64,000 bases of DNA from CAZSAL01 sp964604825 (GCA_964604825.1 CAZSAL010000001.1:42785-106784), one strand, 5' to 3'; shown: positions 41,619 through 49,843, numbered from the stretch's first letter. Numbers and translations: made by a program. The notes: generated by a model from the letters alone, not told the origin.

Positions 41619-42185
41619 TTTCTTGGCGGGTTCGGTTGTGCGCGGGAGGGGGAGATCGACCCTGAGGCCGTTCTGCTTTACTATGCGGGCCGGCGTGCCT
41701 ACCACGGTGCAGTCCGGCGGTACGTCATGCATGATGATGAAGGAGTTGGCTCCGATGCGTGAGTTTCGTCCCACGGTGATAGGCCCGAGGAGCACGCTGT
41801 TTGTCCCGATCAGGACGTTGTCTTCGACGGTAGGATGTCTTTTGCCGTGATGCTTTCCAGTGCCTCCCAGCGTGACGTTATGAAACATGGCGCAGTTCTT
41901 TCCGATAAAGACGGTTTCTCCGATTACTACGCCTACCCCGTGGTCAATGAAAAAGCCTTCGCCTATTACCGCCGCAGGATGGATTTCCACACCGGTGAAC
42001 ACTTTCGCGATCGTAGTGAGAAAGCGGGGCAATACCGGTATCCCTAATTTGTAAAGAAAATGAGCGAATCGGTAAACGATAATCGCATGCAGCGGCGTGT
42101 GGCAGAAAAAGGTCTCGATAATATTGTGCGCCGCAGGGTCGTTTTCCTTCACTGCCTGGATATCGCGTGTGATTGTTTTAAACAT
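41616..42185 (-). CDS. cysE: Serine O-acetyltransferase
   Basis: Makes O-acetylserine from serine and acetyl-CoA, the precursor used by CysK next door. 189 residues: short N-terminal helical part (HAIIVYRFAHFLYKLGIPVL) and left-handed beta-helix hexapeptide repeats (IHPAAVIGEGFFIDHGVGVV, IGETVFIGKNCAMFHNVTLG, GTGKHHGKRHPTVEDNVLIG), with the catalytic His/Asp pair in IDHG. It is the short SAT form lacking the long N-terminal domain. Last gene of the nine-gene operon, 12 bases after cysK. Confidence 0.95.
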   Translation of the reverse strand: MFKTITRDIQAVKENDPAAHNIIETFFCHTPLHAIIVYRFAHFLYKLGIPVLPRFLTTIAKVFTGVEIHPAAVIGEGFFIDHGVGVVIGETVFIGKNCAMFHNVTLGGTGKHHGKRHPTVEDNVLIGTNSVLLGPITVGRNSRIGANSFIIMHDVPPDCTVVGTPARIVKQNGLRVDLPLPRTTEPAKK

Positions 42186-42197
42186 GAAGGCTCCTTA

Positions 42198-43118
42198 TTA
42201 CTGATAAAGCCATGTAGATAGATACCGCTCCCCGGTATCAGGAAGAATTACGACGATCATTTTCCCCGAGGCATAGGGTCTTTTGGAAACTTCCAGGGCA
42301 GCCCAGAGCGCGGCTCCGCCGGAAATCCCCGTGAATATGCCTTCTTCCCTTGCCAGCCTGCGCGCCACACCCCCGGCGTCCGGCGCCTTCACGCGGATAA
42401 TTTCGTCTACCGCACTGCCGTTGTAGACCGCAGGAACGAATCCCGCGCCGATGCCCTGAATTTTGTGCGCTCCAGGTTGCCCTCCGGAGAGCACCGGAGA
42501 ATCATCCGGTTCGACCGCGATGATCCGTATGGACGGCCTGCGTTTTTTCAACACTTCGCCTACGCCGGTTACTGTTCCGCCTGTGCCCACCCCGGCAATA
42601 AAGATGTCCACTTTACCGTCAGTATCCGACCAGATTTCTTCGGCTGTTGTCCTGCGGTGGATTTCCGGGTTTGCCGGATTGTTGAACTGCTGGGGAATAA
42701 AACTGCCTGGAGTAGTTTTTGCCAGTTCCTCAGCTTTGGCAATGGCGCCCTTCATGCCTTTTGAGCCGTCGGTCAGAACGAGCTCTGCTCCCAGAGCTTT
42801 CAAAAGCTGCCGTCGTTCCACGCTCATCGTGTCCGGCATAGTAAGAATAAGTTTATAGCCTTTCGCTGCGCAGACGAATGCCAGGGCAATCCCGGTATTA
42901 CCGCTGGTCGGCTCTATGACAGTTGCCCCTTTTTTCAGCGCTCCGGACTTTTCCGCGGCCTCAATCATTGCCACGCCTATGCGGTCTTTGATGCTGGAGA
43001 GGGGATTGAAAAATTCCAGTTTGGCCAGAACTGCGGCCTTGCCCTGGTTTAATTTGTTGATGCGTACCAGCGGCGTGTTACCGATCGTTTTTGTTATATC
43101 GCCGAAAATCCTGCTCAT
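42198..43118 (-). CDS. cysK: Cysteine synthase A (O-acetylserine sulfhydrylase)
   Basis: PLP enzyme making cysteine from O-acetylserine and sulfide. Motifs: ITKTIGNTPLVRINKL, FFNPLSSIKDRIGVAMI (PLP Lys), VIEPTSGNTGIALAFVCA, and IAGVGTGGTVTGVGE (phosphate cup). I use ATG 43118 (MSRIFGDITKTIGN), which overlaps the upstream stop by four bases and matches relatives; the frame is open further to 43229 but the added residues are unlike the family. About 306 residues, normal. Confidence 0.96.
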   Translation of the reverse strand: MSRIFGDITKTIGNTPLVRINKLNQGKAAVLAKLEFFNPLSSIKDRIGVAMIEAAEKSGALKKGATVIEPTSGNTGIALAFVCAAKGYKLILTMPDTMSVERRQLLKALGAELVLTDGSKGMKGAIAKAEELAKTTPGSFIPQQFNNPANPEIHRRTTAEEIWSDTDGKVDIFIAGVGTGGTVTGVGEVLKKRRPSIRIIAVEPDDSPVLSGGQPGAHKIQGIGAGFVPAVYNGSAVDEIIRVKAPDAGGVARRLAREEGIFTGISGGAALWAALEVSKRPYASGKMIVVILPDTGERYLSTWLYQ

Positions 43119-43669
43119 GGCCGCACCTGACTCAGCCGGGGCCGGGCCTTCCGGGCTGTGATAAATTCCGTATTGAAACCGTAGTAGTGCAGGGAACCGC
43201 CGAACCGCCCGTGTTCCATTTTCAGGCATTTATCCATGACGACTTTGAGCCCGGCTTTCTCCGCGAGTGCGGCCGCTTCCAGATCGAATATGCGAAGCTG
43301 GGTCCAGACCGCTTTGGCCTTTATGGCGATGGCCTGGCGGATGTATTCAGGAACCTCGCCGGCGGGACGGAAGATCTCGACGATGTCCACCGGTTCCGGG
43401 ATATCCGTCAATTTGGCGTAGCATTTCTGCCCCTGAATGGTGTTTGCTTTGGGATTGACGGGAATCACGTGATAGCCTTCGTACAGCAGGTAGGACATCA
43501 CAAAATAGCTGGCCTTCTGCCAGTCCGTAGAGGCCCCGATAATGGCAATGGTCCGGGAATCGAGGATCAGATCCCGGATGGTGTCTTCGTTCTGATAGCG
43601 CGCCCGGTATTCAGCGGGCAGCGACGAGTTCAGGCGAATGCTGCATGCAAAGCCTGTTCCAGATCCCAT
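43115..43669 (-). CDS. CoA-binding domain protein (YccU-type)
   Basis: Single Rossmann-like CoA_binding_2 domain: TIAIIGASTDWQKASYFVMS, YLLYEGYHVIPVNPKANT, VDIVEIFRPAGEVPEYIRQA, VWTQLRIFDLEAAALAEKAG, VVMDKCLKMEH. Function of this family is not settled; it recurs beside O-acetylhomoserine sulfhydrylases and cysteine synthases, so a role tied to sulfur amino acid or CoA/persulfide metabolism is inferred. ATG 43669 has a GGAGG seven bases upstream, inside the end of metY, giving a 40-base overlap. It overlaps cysK by four bases. Confidence 0.88.
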   Translation of the reverse strand: MGSGTGFACSIRLNSSLPAEYRARYQNEDTIRDLILDSRTIAIIGASTDWQKASYFVMSYLLYEGYHVIPVNPKANTIQGQKCYAKLTDIPEPVDIVEIFRPAGEVPEYIRQAIAIKAKAVWTQLRIFDLEAAALAEKAGLKVVMDKCLKMEHGRFGGSLHYYGFNTEFITARKARPRLSQVRP

Positions 43670-44925
43670 AAAAGGTCCTCCGTAGTTTCCAGGCCGATTG
43701 AAAGCCGTATTGTCGACGGCGTCACGCCGCAGAGCGAGAGTTCTTCGTCCGTCAACTGCTGATGCGTGGTTGAAGCCGGATGAATAACCAGGCTGTGAAC
43801 GTCTCCCACATTGGCCAGGTGCGAGAAAAGCTGAAGGGATTCTATAAACCGCCGCCCGTTTTCGCGGGCATCTCCCGAACCTGATTTTAATTCAAAGGAA
43901 AATATCGCGCCCGGCCCTTTCGACAGATATTTCTTCGCCAGTTGATAATCGGGGTGATCAGGCAGCCCGGCGTAATGGACCTGAGCCACTTTGGGATGAT
44001 CCCGTAGATACGTTGCTATGGCCATGGCGTTCGCTACGTGCCGGTCCATGCGCACGGAAAGCGTCTCCAGGCCAAGGATCAGCAGAAACGCGTTTATGGG
44101 GGAAATGCTGGCGCCCGTGTCGCGTACGGTTTCCGCGCGCACTTTCGTCAGGAATCCGTAATGCCCGAAGGTATCGAAGAAGCGCAGGCCGTGATATGAA
44201 GGCGAAGGGTCTGCGATTGTGGGGAACCGGCCGTAGTTGAAAAGCCCCGAATCGATCACCACTCCGCCGATAGAAGTGCCGTGGCCGCCGAGGAACTTTG
44301 TGGCGGAATGGACTATGGTGGATGCGCCCCAGTCGATGGGCCGGCACAGGTACGGCGTGGCGAAGGTGTTGTCGATAATCAAAGGGATATGGTGGGAATC
44401 CGCCAGCTTGGCAAGCTTTTCCAGATCAAGAATGCTCCCGCGCGGGTTGCCGATGGTCTCGCCGTAAAGAGCTTTTGTGTTGGGGGTTATGGCCCGCTCC
44501 CAGTTCGCGATATCTCCGGGTTCCACAAGGGTCACCTTAACGGACAGCTTCTTGAAGGTGTTAGTAAATTGCGTCACAGTGCCGCCGTAAAGGTGCGCGG
44601 AGGAAACGATTTCATCGCCCGGCTGCAGCAGCGTCATGAAGGTGACGAACTGCGCAGCCATGCCGCTGGCGACTGCAACCGCGCCCGTTCCGTTTTCCAG
44701 GGAAGCGATGCGCTCTTCAAAAACCGCGGTAGTGGGGTTATTGATGCGGCTGTATATGTTTCCGTACTGCTTCAGTTCAAAAAGCTGGGCGGCGTAGCGG
44801 GTGTCAGGGAAAACGTAGGAAGTTGTCTGATAAATCGGAACCGCGCGCGCGCCGACCTCGGAGTCGGGAATATGGCCCGCGTGCACCATGCGTGTTTCAA
44901 AACCGAATTGTTTTCTTTCGCTCAT
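43630..44925 (-). CDS. metY: O-acetylhomoserine sulfhydrylase, copy 1 (after the cupin)
   Basis: Cys/Met metabolism PLP enzyme, 431 residues: FETRMVHAGHIPDSEVGARA, YSRINNPTTAVFEERIASLE, VAVASGMAAQFVTFMTLL, PLIIDNTFATPYLCRP, PLP lysine in TIVHSATKFLGGHGTSIGG, VIHPASTTHQQL. It makes homocysteine or methionine from O-acetylhomoserine with sulfide or methanethiol. Placed eight bases after the cupin and RuBisCO-like genes, it is the natural enzyme to capture methanethiol released by that pathway. A second, diverged copy heads the operon. Confidence 0.93.
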   Translation of the reverse strand: MSERKQFGFETRMVHAGHIPDSEVGARAVPIYQTTSYVFPDTRYAAQLFELKQYGNIYSRINNPTTAVFEERIASLENGTGAVAVASGMAAQFVTFMTLLQPGDEIVSSAHLYGGTVTQFTNTFKKLSVKVTLVEPGDIANWERAITPNTKALYGETIGNPRGSILDLEKLAKLADSHHIPLIIDNTFATPYLCRPIDWGASTIVHSATKFLGGHGTSIGGVVIDSGLFNYGRFPTIADPSPSYHGLRFFDTFGHYGFLTKVRAETVRDTGASISPINAFLLILGLETLSVRMDRHVANAMAIATYLRDHPKVAQVHYAGLPDHPDYQLAKKYLSKGPGAIFSFELKSGSGDARENGRRFIESLQLFSHLANVGDVHSLVIHPASTTHQQLTDEELSLCGVTPSTIRLSIGLETTEDLLWDLEQALHAAFA

Positions 44926-44933
44926 AGTTAATC

Positions 44934-45377
44934 CTAGACCCGGATAAATTCTGTCACTTTTTTGTCCCTGCGCATAAGCCTGACGGAATTTTCATCCGGC
45001 CGCTCTGGCCGGTCACGCCTGCAGTTAACCAGGCATAAAAACCCGAAAATTTCTTTTCCGGTGGGCCGGAACTGGTGCCAGGTCCGCGGGGGAATGTGCA
45101 CCACGTCGAACGGCTTCACGGGAAATAATTTTTTTCCTGCAAGAACGCGGCCCTTGCCTTGAATCACAACTATTCCGTGCACATGCTGATGGCGTTCCAG
45201 CGTCGAATGCCCGCCGGGCGCTATCTCGAAATAGCGCAGTTGCGAACTTAAGCCCTGCCCTTCGCCTGCCAGCACCTGCCGCGTGATGCTTTTAAAATGA
45301 GTCCCCTCTTCTTTATAAGCAAGCAGCGGGATGTTCCGCCAGCGCAATCCATTTTTTCTGCTGGATTGATAAATCAT
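44934..45377 (-). CDS. Cupin, probable methylthioxylulose-phosphate methylsulfurylase
   Basis: 147-residue single cupin. Metal-binding motif 1 is spread over HSTLERHQHVHGIVVIQGKG and motif 2 over FDVVHIPPRTWHQFRPTG. It overlaps the RuBisCO-like gene by four bases (ATG 45377). In Rhodospirillum rubrum a cupin next to a RuBisCO-like protein splits 1-methylthioxylulose 5-phosphate to deoxyxylulose 5-phosphate and methanethiol (known pathway); the same neighbour set here supports this role. The open frame upstream to 45614 lies inside the RuBisCO-like gene and is not counted. The specific reaction is inferred from context. Confidence 0.75.
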   Translation of the reverse strand: MIYQSSRKNGLRWRNIPLLAYKEEGTHFKSITRQVLAGEGQGLSSQLRYFEIAPGGHSTLERHQHVHGIVVIQGKGRVLAGKKLFPVKPFDVVHIPPRTWHQFRPTGKEIFGFLCLVNCRRDRPERPDENSVRLMRRDKKVTEFIRV

Positions 45378-46525
45378 TTCGCAGCCGAAGATGTTTGCGG
45401 TGATTTTTCCACCAGGCTCAGGAAATACCGCGCCGCGGCAGTAACGTCCGGGCCGCGGTTGAAAAGCCCTCCGCCTATTAAGAAAATGACGTCGCGCCCG
45501 TAAAGCTCGAGCATTTCGGAAACCCGGTCGAGCGTCATGCCGCCGCCCGGAACGGGGAATATTCTTTTCAGGCTTCCCATCGGCATTGAGCAGCCCGCCG
45601 CTATTCCCGCGCACTGTTCGCGGCTGAAGGCAAAGCGCCCGCCGTAATTCGGGAAAATACTGCCGTCCGCGCCCGCAATGCGGGCAAGCTGCCCGAAAAG
45701 CGCCATATGGGAAATGCCCGCCTGATGCGTAACGAAACCGCCGAGAAAAGTAGGGTGCATGAGTACCGGAAGATTGAGTTCGTCATTTCCTGCGATCAGG
45801 CGCATGGCGTCAAACCCTACGATCCCGGGCGATACGAGAAATCCCCCTGCTCCAGCCTGTTTGGCGAAGCGCAGCATACCGGGAAAATCGTTGAATGGCA
45901 GAGTTATGCTCGGGAAATAAAGAGACCTGCCGCCTGTTTCTTTGTTGGCTTTAGCTACTGCGGCGGAGCAGAGTTCCACGCGTTCTTTGAAGGGGGCAAA
46001 CGGCTGGTCTGCCAGGCCGTGGTCATCCTTGATGATGTCGATACCGCCGAGCGCGAAGCGGTACGTCAGATCCGCCAGCTCGCGCGCATTCAGCCCCAAG
46101 GGTTTGATGGCGGTGCATAACAGCGGTCTGTCCGGGATTCCCAGCAGGCGGCGCAGGCCTTCCACTCCAAAACGCGGGCCTTTGAACGGCATGTTTTCCG
46201 GGAGTTCTATGCGCGATAAAAGGATATCCGGTTTAAGGCTGCTGTTGCCGAAAAGAACGTTGAGCAACTGAGGCACCTGGCCGCCCGCGGTTTCCGCCGC
46301 ATAGCTGATCGTCGCCTCGAAGATCCCGCCCTCTCCGGTAACGGATTCAATCCTGCCTACGATGTTCTTCCTGATTGCTTCCGAAGGTATGTGTTCTTCG
46401 GGAAATTCTACGGTCTGTTCAAGGGCGATATCGCGTGCCGCCGCAAGGGCCGAGGCCTCGCTGCCATGCCCGAAAAGCCGGTAATAAACTTTGAATCGTC
46501 CGCCGCTCACCGGAATGCCGTTCAT
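45374..46525 (-). CDS. RuBisCO-like protein (form IV)
   Basis: 383 residues from ATG 46525, overlapping metW by four bases. RuBisCO large-chain landmarks: PLLCTAIKPLGLNARELADL (active-site Lys of strand 1), GGIDIIKDDHGLADQPFAPF (normally KDDE), VLMHPTFLGGFVTH, FLIGGGLFNRGPDV. The metal-ligand Glu after KDD is His and the loop-6 Lys region is replaced, so it is not a carboxylase. The KDDH-GLADQ pattern and the downstream cupin plus O-acetylhomoserine sulfhydrylase suggest the isomerase of 5-methylthioribulose 1-phosphate in the methylthioadenosine-isoprenoid shunt. A different form IV isomerase is the main alternative. Confidence 0.85.
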   Translation of the reverse strand: MNGIPVSGGRFKVYYRLFGHGSEASALAAARDIALEQTVEFPEEHIPSEAIRKNIVGRIESVTGEGGIFEATISYAAETAGGQVPQLLNVLFGNSSLKPDILLSRIELPENMPFKGPRFGVEGLRRLLGIPDRPLLCTAIKPLGLNARELADLTYRFALGGIDIIKDDHGLADQPFAPFKERVELCSAAVAKANKETGGRSLYFPSITLPFNDFPGMLRFAKQAGAGGFLVSPGIVGFDAMRLIAGNDELNLPVLMHPTFLGGFVTHQAGISHMALFGQLARIAGADGSIFPNYGGRFAFSREQCAGIAAGCSMPMGSLKRIFPVPGGGMTLDRVSEMLELYGRDVIFLIGGGLFNRGPDVTAAARYFLSLVEKSPQTSSAAK

Positions 46526-47130
46526 TTTTTTATCTGTCCGTTTGAGATAACGAAGATTGCGTTGAATGCGCGCAGGTTCGGCAGGACATGGAGGGCTTTC
46601 TTTTTGCCCAGATAGTAAGCCTTCAAAACCTTTATGCCGCGTTCCATGCAGTAATGATGAAAGTCGCTGATGCTCAGGAACCGCAGGTTCGGGGTGTTGT
46701 GCCACTGGAAGGGAAGATTCGGCGTTGTCGGCGACCGCCCATTAAAGAGCAGCCCCCAGCGCACCCTGTAATGAGCGAAATTGGGAAATCCCACGATCAC
46801 CCGGCGCCCCACGCGCAGCGCTTCTTCCAGCACATAGTCCACCTTCTTGACCTGCTGTATGCTTTCGTTCAGTATAACGACGTCGAACGACTGATCGGGA
46901 TATCCGGCAAGGCCCGAATCTATGTCGCTGTGGAAAACGCTCAGGCCCTTGGCCACGCACTTATAGATCGACTGTTCATCAAGTTCTACTCCCTGCACCT
47001 TGGCCGCGCGCGCGCGCGCCAGATGCGCCAGAAGCTCCCCGTCCCCGCAGCCCAGGTCAAGAACCCGCGCTCCGGGCTGAACCAGGCTTGTGATAACCTG
47101 ATAATCGAGCTGAATTTGATTTTCGCTCAT
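46522..47130 (-). CDS. metW: Methionine biosynthesis protein MetW
   Basis: Class I methyltransferase-like fold, 202 residues: GARVLDLGCGDGELLAHLA (SAM-type motif I), VQGVELDEQSIYKCVAKGLS, FDVVILNESIQQVKKVDYVL, VGFPNFAHYRVRWGLLFNGR, LRFLSISDFHHYCMERGI. MetW is the usual partner of MetX in homoserine O-acetylation. ATGA overlaps on both sides couple it to metX upstream and the RuBisCO-like gene downstream. Confidence 0.95.
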   Translation of the reverse strand: MSENQIQLDYQVITSLVQPGARVLDLGCGDGELLAHLARARAAKVQGVELDEQSIYKCVAKGLSVFHSDIDSGLAGYPDQSFDVVILNESIQQVKKVDYVLEEALRVGRRVIVGFPNFAHYRVRWGLLFNGRSPTTPNLPFQWHNTPNLRFLSISDFHHYCMERGIKVLKAYYLGKKKALHVLPNLRAFNAIFVISNGQIKK

Positions 47131-48296
47131 GACTGCTGGCTCACGGAATAACCTTGAAAGGTCTTGTCCAGAAAATGTGAAATCAGATGCGTCTGCTCCT
47201 CCACCTCCAGCAGGAAGGCGTCGTGACCGTAAGTGGATGTGATCTCGCAGAAAGTCGTGTCAACGTGCCGCGTTTTCAACAGGTTCACCAGCTTCTCCGA
47301 CTGGTATGCGGGATAGAGCCAGTCCGACTTAAACGCGATCACCAGAAATCTGGTGTCCAGCATGCGTCCCGGCAGGATAAGCTTGTCGCCTGACAAATCA
47401 AAATAATCCATCGCCTTCGTTATATAAAGGTAAGAATTGGCGTCGAAACGCTTAACGAAATTATCGCCGCGGTAACGCAGGTAGCCTTCGACCTCGAAGT
47501 CCGCGTTGAAGCTGAAGCTGTAATTTTCCTCCTTCAGGCGGCGCGAAAACTTTTCTTCCATGGAGGTGTCGCTCATATAAGTTATATGGCCGATCATGCG
47601 CGCCACAGCCAGGCCGCGCTCCGGCTGGCCCGTTTCATAGTAGTCGCCGTTGCGCCAGGAGGGATCAGCCATCACCGCCTGGCGCCCCACCTCGTTGAAG
47701 GCGATCTGCTGGGGGGAATGCTTCAGGGTCGTTGCTATGGGAATTGCGGAGCGCACCCTGTCCGGGTATGACGCCACCCACTGCAGCGTAAGCATCCCTC
47801 CCATGGATCCGCCGGAGACCGCAAGAAGGCGCCTGATGCCAAGGTGATCTATCAGATGGCGCTGGGCCTCGATCATGTCCGCGACCGTGATAACCGGAAA
47901 CCTCAACCCGTAGGGCTTGCCTGTTCGCGGATCGGTCGAAGAAGGCCCGGTGCTGCCCTTGCAGCCGCCGATCATATTGGAGCAGACGACGAAGTAACGG
48001 TTGGTGTCAAAAGCCTTGCCCGGGCCGATCATGTTGTCCCACCATCCCGGAGCGGTTTCTCCTTCGTGCAGGCCCGCGGCGTGCGCGTCGCCGGAGAAGG
48101 CGTGCTCAATCAGGATGGCATTGTTTTTTTCCGCATTAAGCCTGCCGTAGGTTTCGTAGGCGAGTGTAACGTTCTCCAGTTTCTGGCCGGACTCAAGATT
48201 GATCGCTTCGTTCCCGAGATTAAGGAACTGCGTGCGCGCAATCCCCGCGCTTCCCGCAGCAGGTTTGGCAGGCTCGATGTTCAGGTTTTCAACCAT
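47127..48296 (-). CDS. metX: Homoserine O-acetyltransferase
   Basis: Alpha/beta hydrolase-fold acetyltransferase, 389 residues. NAILIEHAFSGDAHAAG, WWDNMIGPGKAFDTNRYFVV, nucleophile elbow LAVSGGSMGGMLTLQW (Ser), VIAFKSDWLYP (Asp), STYGHDAFLLE (His). It activates homoserine for the two sulfhydrylases in the operon. Starts six bases after metY copy 2 and overlaps metW by four bases. Confidence 0.96.
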   Translation of the reverse strand: MVENLNIEPAKPAAGSAGIARTQFLNLGNEAINLESGQKLENVTLAYETYGRLNAEKNNAILIEHAFSGDAHAAGLHEGETAPGWWDNMIGPGKAFDTNRYFVVCSNMIGGCKGSTGPSSTDPRTGKPYGLRFPVITVADMIEAQRHLIDHLGIRRLLAVSGGSMGGMLTLQWVASYPDRVRSAIPIATTLKHSPQQIAFNEVGRQAVMADPSWRNGDYYETGQPERGLAVARMIGHITYMSDTSMEEKFSRRLKEENYSFSFNADFEVEGYLRYRGDNFVKRFDANSYLYITKAMDYFDLSGDKLILPGRMLDTRFLVIAFKSDWLYPAYQSEKLVNLLKTRHVDTTFCEITSTYGHDAFLLEVEEQTHLISHFLDKTFQGYSVSQQS

Positions 48297-48302
48297 GGTC
48301 TC

Positions 48303-49601
48303 TTAGCGCGCCGCTTTCTTCAGAGCCTGTTCGATATCCGCAATAATGTCATCGATGTGTTCGATGCCGATCGACAAACGGATATAGTCCGGCGTGACCC
48401 CGGTAGCAAGCTGCTCTTCGGAAGAGAGCTGCTGATGCGTGGTAGTGGCCGGATGGATCGCCAGCGATTTGGCGTCCCCGATATTCGCAAGGTGCGAAAT
48501 AAGTTCAAGCGAATCAATAAACTTTTTCCCTGCCGCCGCGCCGCCTTTAATGCCGAACCCGAGAATCGCGCCCGCGCCCTTTCTCAGGTATTTGTCCGCG
48601 CGCGCCCTTTCCGGGCTGGAAGGCAGGCCGGGGTAATTCACCCAGCTCACCGACGGATGCTTTTCAAGGCAGCCCGCAACTGCCAGGGCGTTTTCCGAAT
48701 GGCGCGGCATGCGCAGGTGCAGAGTCTCAAGCCCCTGCAGGAAAAGGAAAGAATTTATGGGAGAAAGCGCAGGCCCGATGTCGCGCAACAGCGTGACGCG
48801 CGCCTTGATAATGTAGGCGATGTTTCCCATGGGCTTCAAGGCTTCCACGAAATTGATGCCGTGGTAGCTGGGATCGGCGCCCGCTATCAAGGGGAACCTG
48901 CCGTTCGTCCAGGAGAATTTACCGGAATCTACGATAATCCCGCCGATCGAAGTGCCGTGCCCGCCGATGAATTTCGTCGCGGAATAAACCGCAATGTCCA
49001 CGCCGTACTCGAAAGGCTTCAGGAGATAAGGGGAAACCGTGTTGTCGAGGATGAAGGGAACGCCGTGCCTGTGCGCGATTTTTGCGATGCCTTCGAGGTC
49101 TGCCACGTCCAGTTTCGGGTTGCCGATCGATTCCGCGTAAACAGCCTTTGTCTGCGGGGTGACCGCCTTATCGATCGCTCCCAGATTATTGGAAGGCACG
49201 AAGGTGACTTTCACGCCGAACTTCGGCAGGGTGTGGTGGAACAGGTTGTATGTCCCGCCGTAGAGGTTGTCCGCGGAAACGATTTCATCGCCCGCTTTGG
49301 CGATATTCAAAATCGATAAGGTGATCGCCGCCTGGCCGCTCGCCACGGCCAGCGCGCCCACGCCGCCGTCAAGGGCAGCCATGCGCTTTTCCAGCACGTC
49401 GGTGGTCGGGTTCGTCAACCGGGTGTAGATGTTGCCGAATTCCTTCAACCCGAAAAGGCTGGCTGCGTGCTCAGCGCTTTTGAACTGGTAGGAAGTAGTC
49501 TGATAAATGGGGACGGCCCGCGCTCCGGTGGCCGGATCCGGTTCCTGCCCGCCGTGCAAAGCCAATGTCTCCGTTTTCAGCTTAGCGTCGATCTTGCTCA
49601 T
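48303..49601 (-). CDS. metY: O-acetylhomoserine sulfhydrylase, copy 2 (first gene of operon)
   Basis: 432-residue PLP enzyme of the same family as the gene at 43630: LHGGQEPDPATGARAVPIYQ, YTRLTNPTTDVLEKRMAALD, LAVASGQAAITLSILNIA, PLP lysine in IAVYSATKFIGGHGTSIGG, AIHPATTTHQQL. ATG 49601 follows GAGGAG by nine bases. Upstream lies the leader peptide/attenuator. The two copies differ at many positions throughout, so they are old paralogues, perhaps one for sulfide and one for methanethiol. Confidence 0.94.
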   Translation of the reverse strand: MSKIDAKLKTETLALHGGQEPDPATGARAVPIYQTTSYQFKSAEHAASLFGLKEFGNIYTRLTNPTTDVLEKRMAALDGGVGALAVASGQAAITLSILNIAKAGDEIVSADNLYGGTYNLFHHTLPKFGVKVTFVPSNNLGAIDKAVTPQTKAVYAESIGNPKLDVADLEGIAKIAHRHGVPFILDNTVSPYLLKPFEYGVDIAVYSATKFIGGHGTSIGGIIVDSGKFSWTNGRFPLIAGADPSYHGINFVEALKPMGNIAYIIKARVTLLRDIGPALSPINSFLFLQGLETLHLRMPRHSENALAVAGCLEKHPSVSWVNYPGLPSSPERARADKYLRKGAGAILGFGIKGGAAAGKKFIDSLELISHLANIGDAKSLAIHPATTTHQQLSSEEQLATGVTPDYIRLSIGIEHIDDIIADIEQALKKAAR

Positions 49602-49671
49602 ACACTTTCACTCCTCTGTTTGATGGTCAATGATTTTTTATTCCCGATATCATCCCCGTCATCCAGAAAGC

Positions 49672-49711
49672 AAAAACCCCATCCGCGTATTCGAGGATGA
49701 GGGAAACTCTG
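49672..49711 (-). terminator. Attenuator terminator (segments 3:4) of met/cys operon
   Basis: On the minus strand CCCTCATCC (49703-49695) pairs with GGATGGGG (49684-49677), followed by TTTTT (49676-49672): an intrinsic terminator 70 bases before metY. Segment 3 extends to CAGAGTTTCCC (49711-49701), which can instead pair with segment 2 in the leader peptide frame. Confidence 0.85.
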
Positions 49712-49738
49712 AAAAGGTCTTTTGGTTGCGTCACTACT

Positions 49739-49825
49739 TCATAGACCGCGCAGCGTTTCCCTGCACATACACATCATGCACATGCCGCAACACATTTGCG
49801 AAACGCTGATCGTCTGTGAGATCAT
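49739..49825 (-). CDS. Met/Cys-rich attenuation leader peptide
   Basis: 28 codons, ATG 49825 to TGA 49739, too short for standard gene calling. Codons 11-21 (49795-49763) read MCCGMCMMCMC: five Met and five Cys in eleven codons, just upstream of a methionine and cysteine operon. The frame contains segment 1 CAGCGTTTC (49808-49800) and segment 2 GGGAAACGCTG (49761-49751). 1:2 pair over nine bases; 2:3 pair as GGGAAAC with GTTTCCC plus CTG with CAG (antiterminator); 3:4 form the terminator. A ribosome held at Met/Cys codons covers segment 1 and frees 2 to pair with 3; one reaching the stop covers 2 and lets 3:4 terminate. No Shine-Dalgarno is seen. Confidence 0.85.
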   Translation of the reverse strand: MISQTISVSQMCCGMCMMCMCRETLRGL

Positions 49826-49834
49826 AGTGAAAAC

Positions 49835-49843
49835 ATCATACCA
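49835..49843 (-). promoter_or_regulatory. Candidate extended -10 promoter of met/cys operon
   Basis: Minus strand TGTGGTATGAT: TATGAT at 49840-49835 with a TG-type extension. Transcription would start near 49828, only a few bases before the leader peptide ATG, giving a nearly leaderless message. No convincing -35 is seen. The rest of the gap up to 49942 shows nothing else recognisable. Confidence 0.45.

Noticed and set aside
45374..46525. True carbon-fixing RuBisCO
   Set aside because: The KDDE ligand motif is KDDH and the loop-6 lysine region is absent; no small subunit or phosphoribulokinase is near.
47844..49319. A 491-codon plus-strand frame antisense to metX and metY
   Set aside because: Both antisense genes are unmistakable; the frame is a shadow caused by codon bias.
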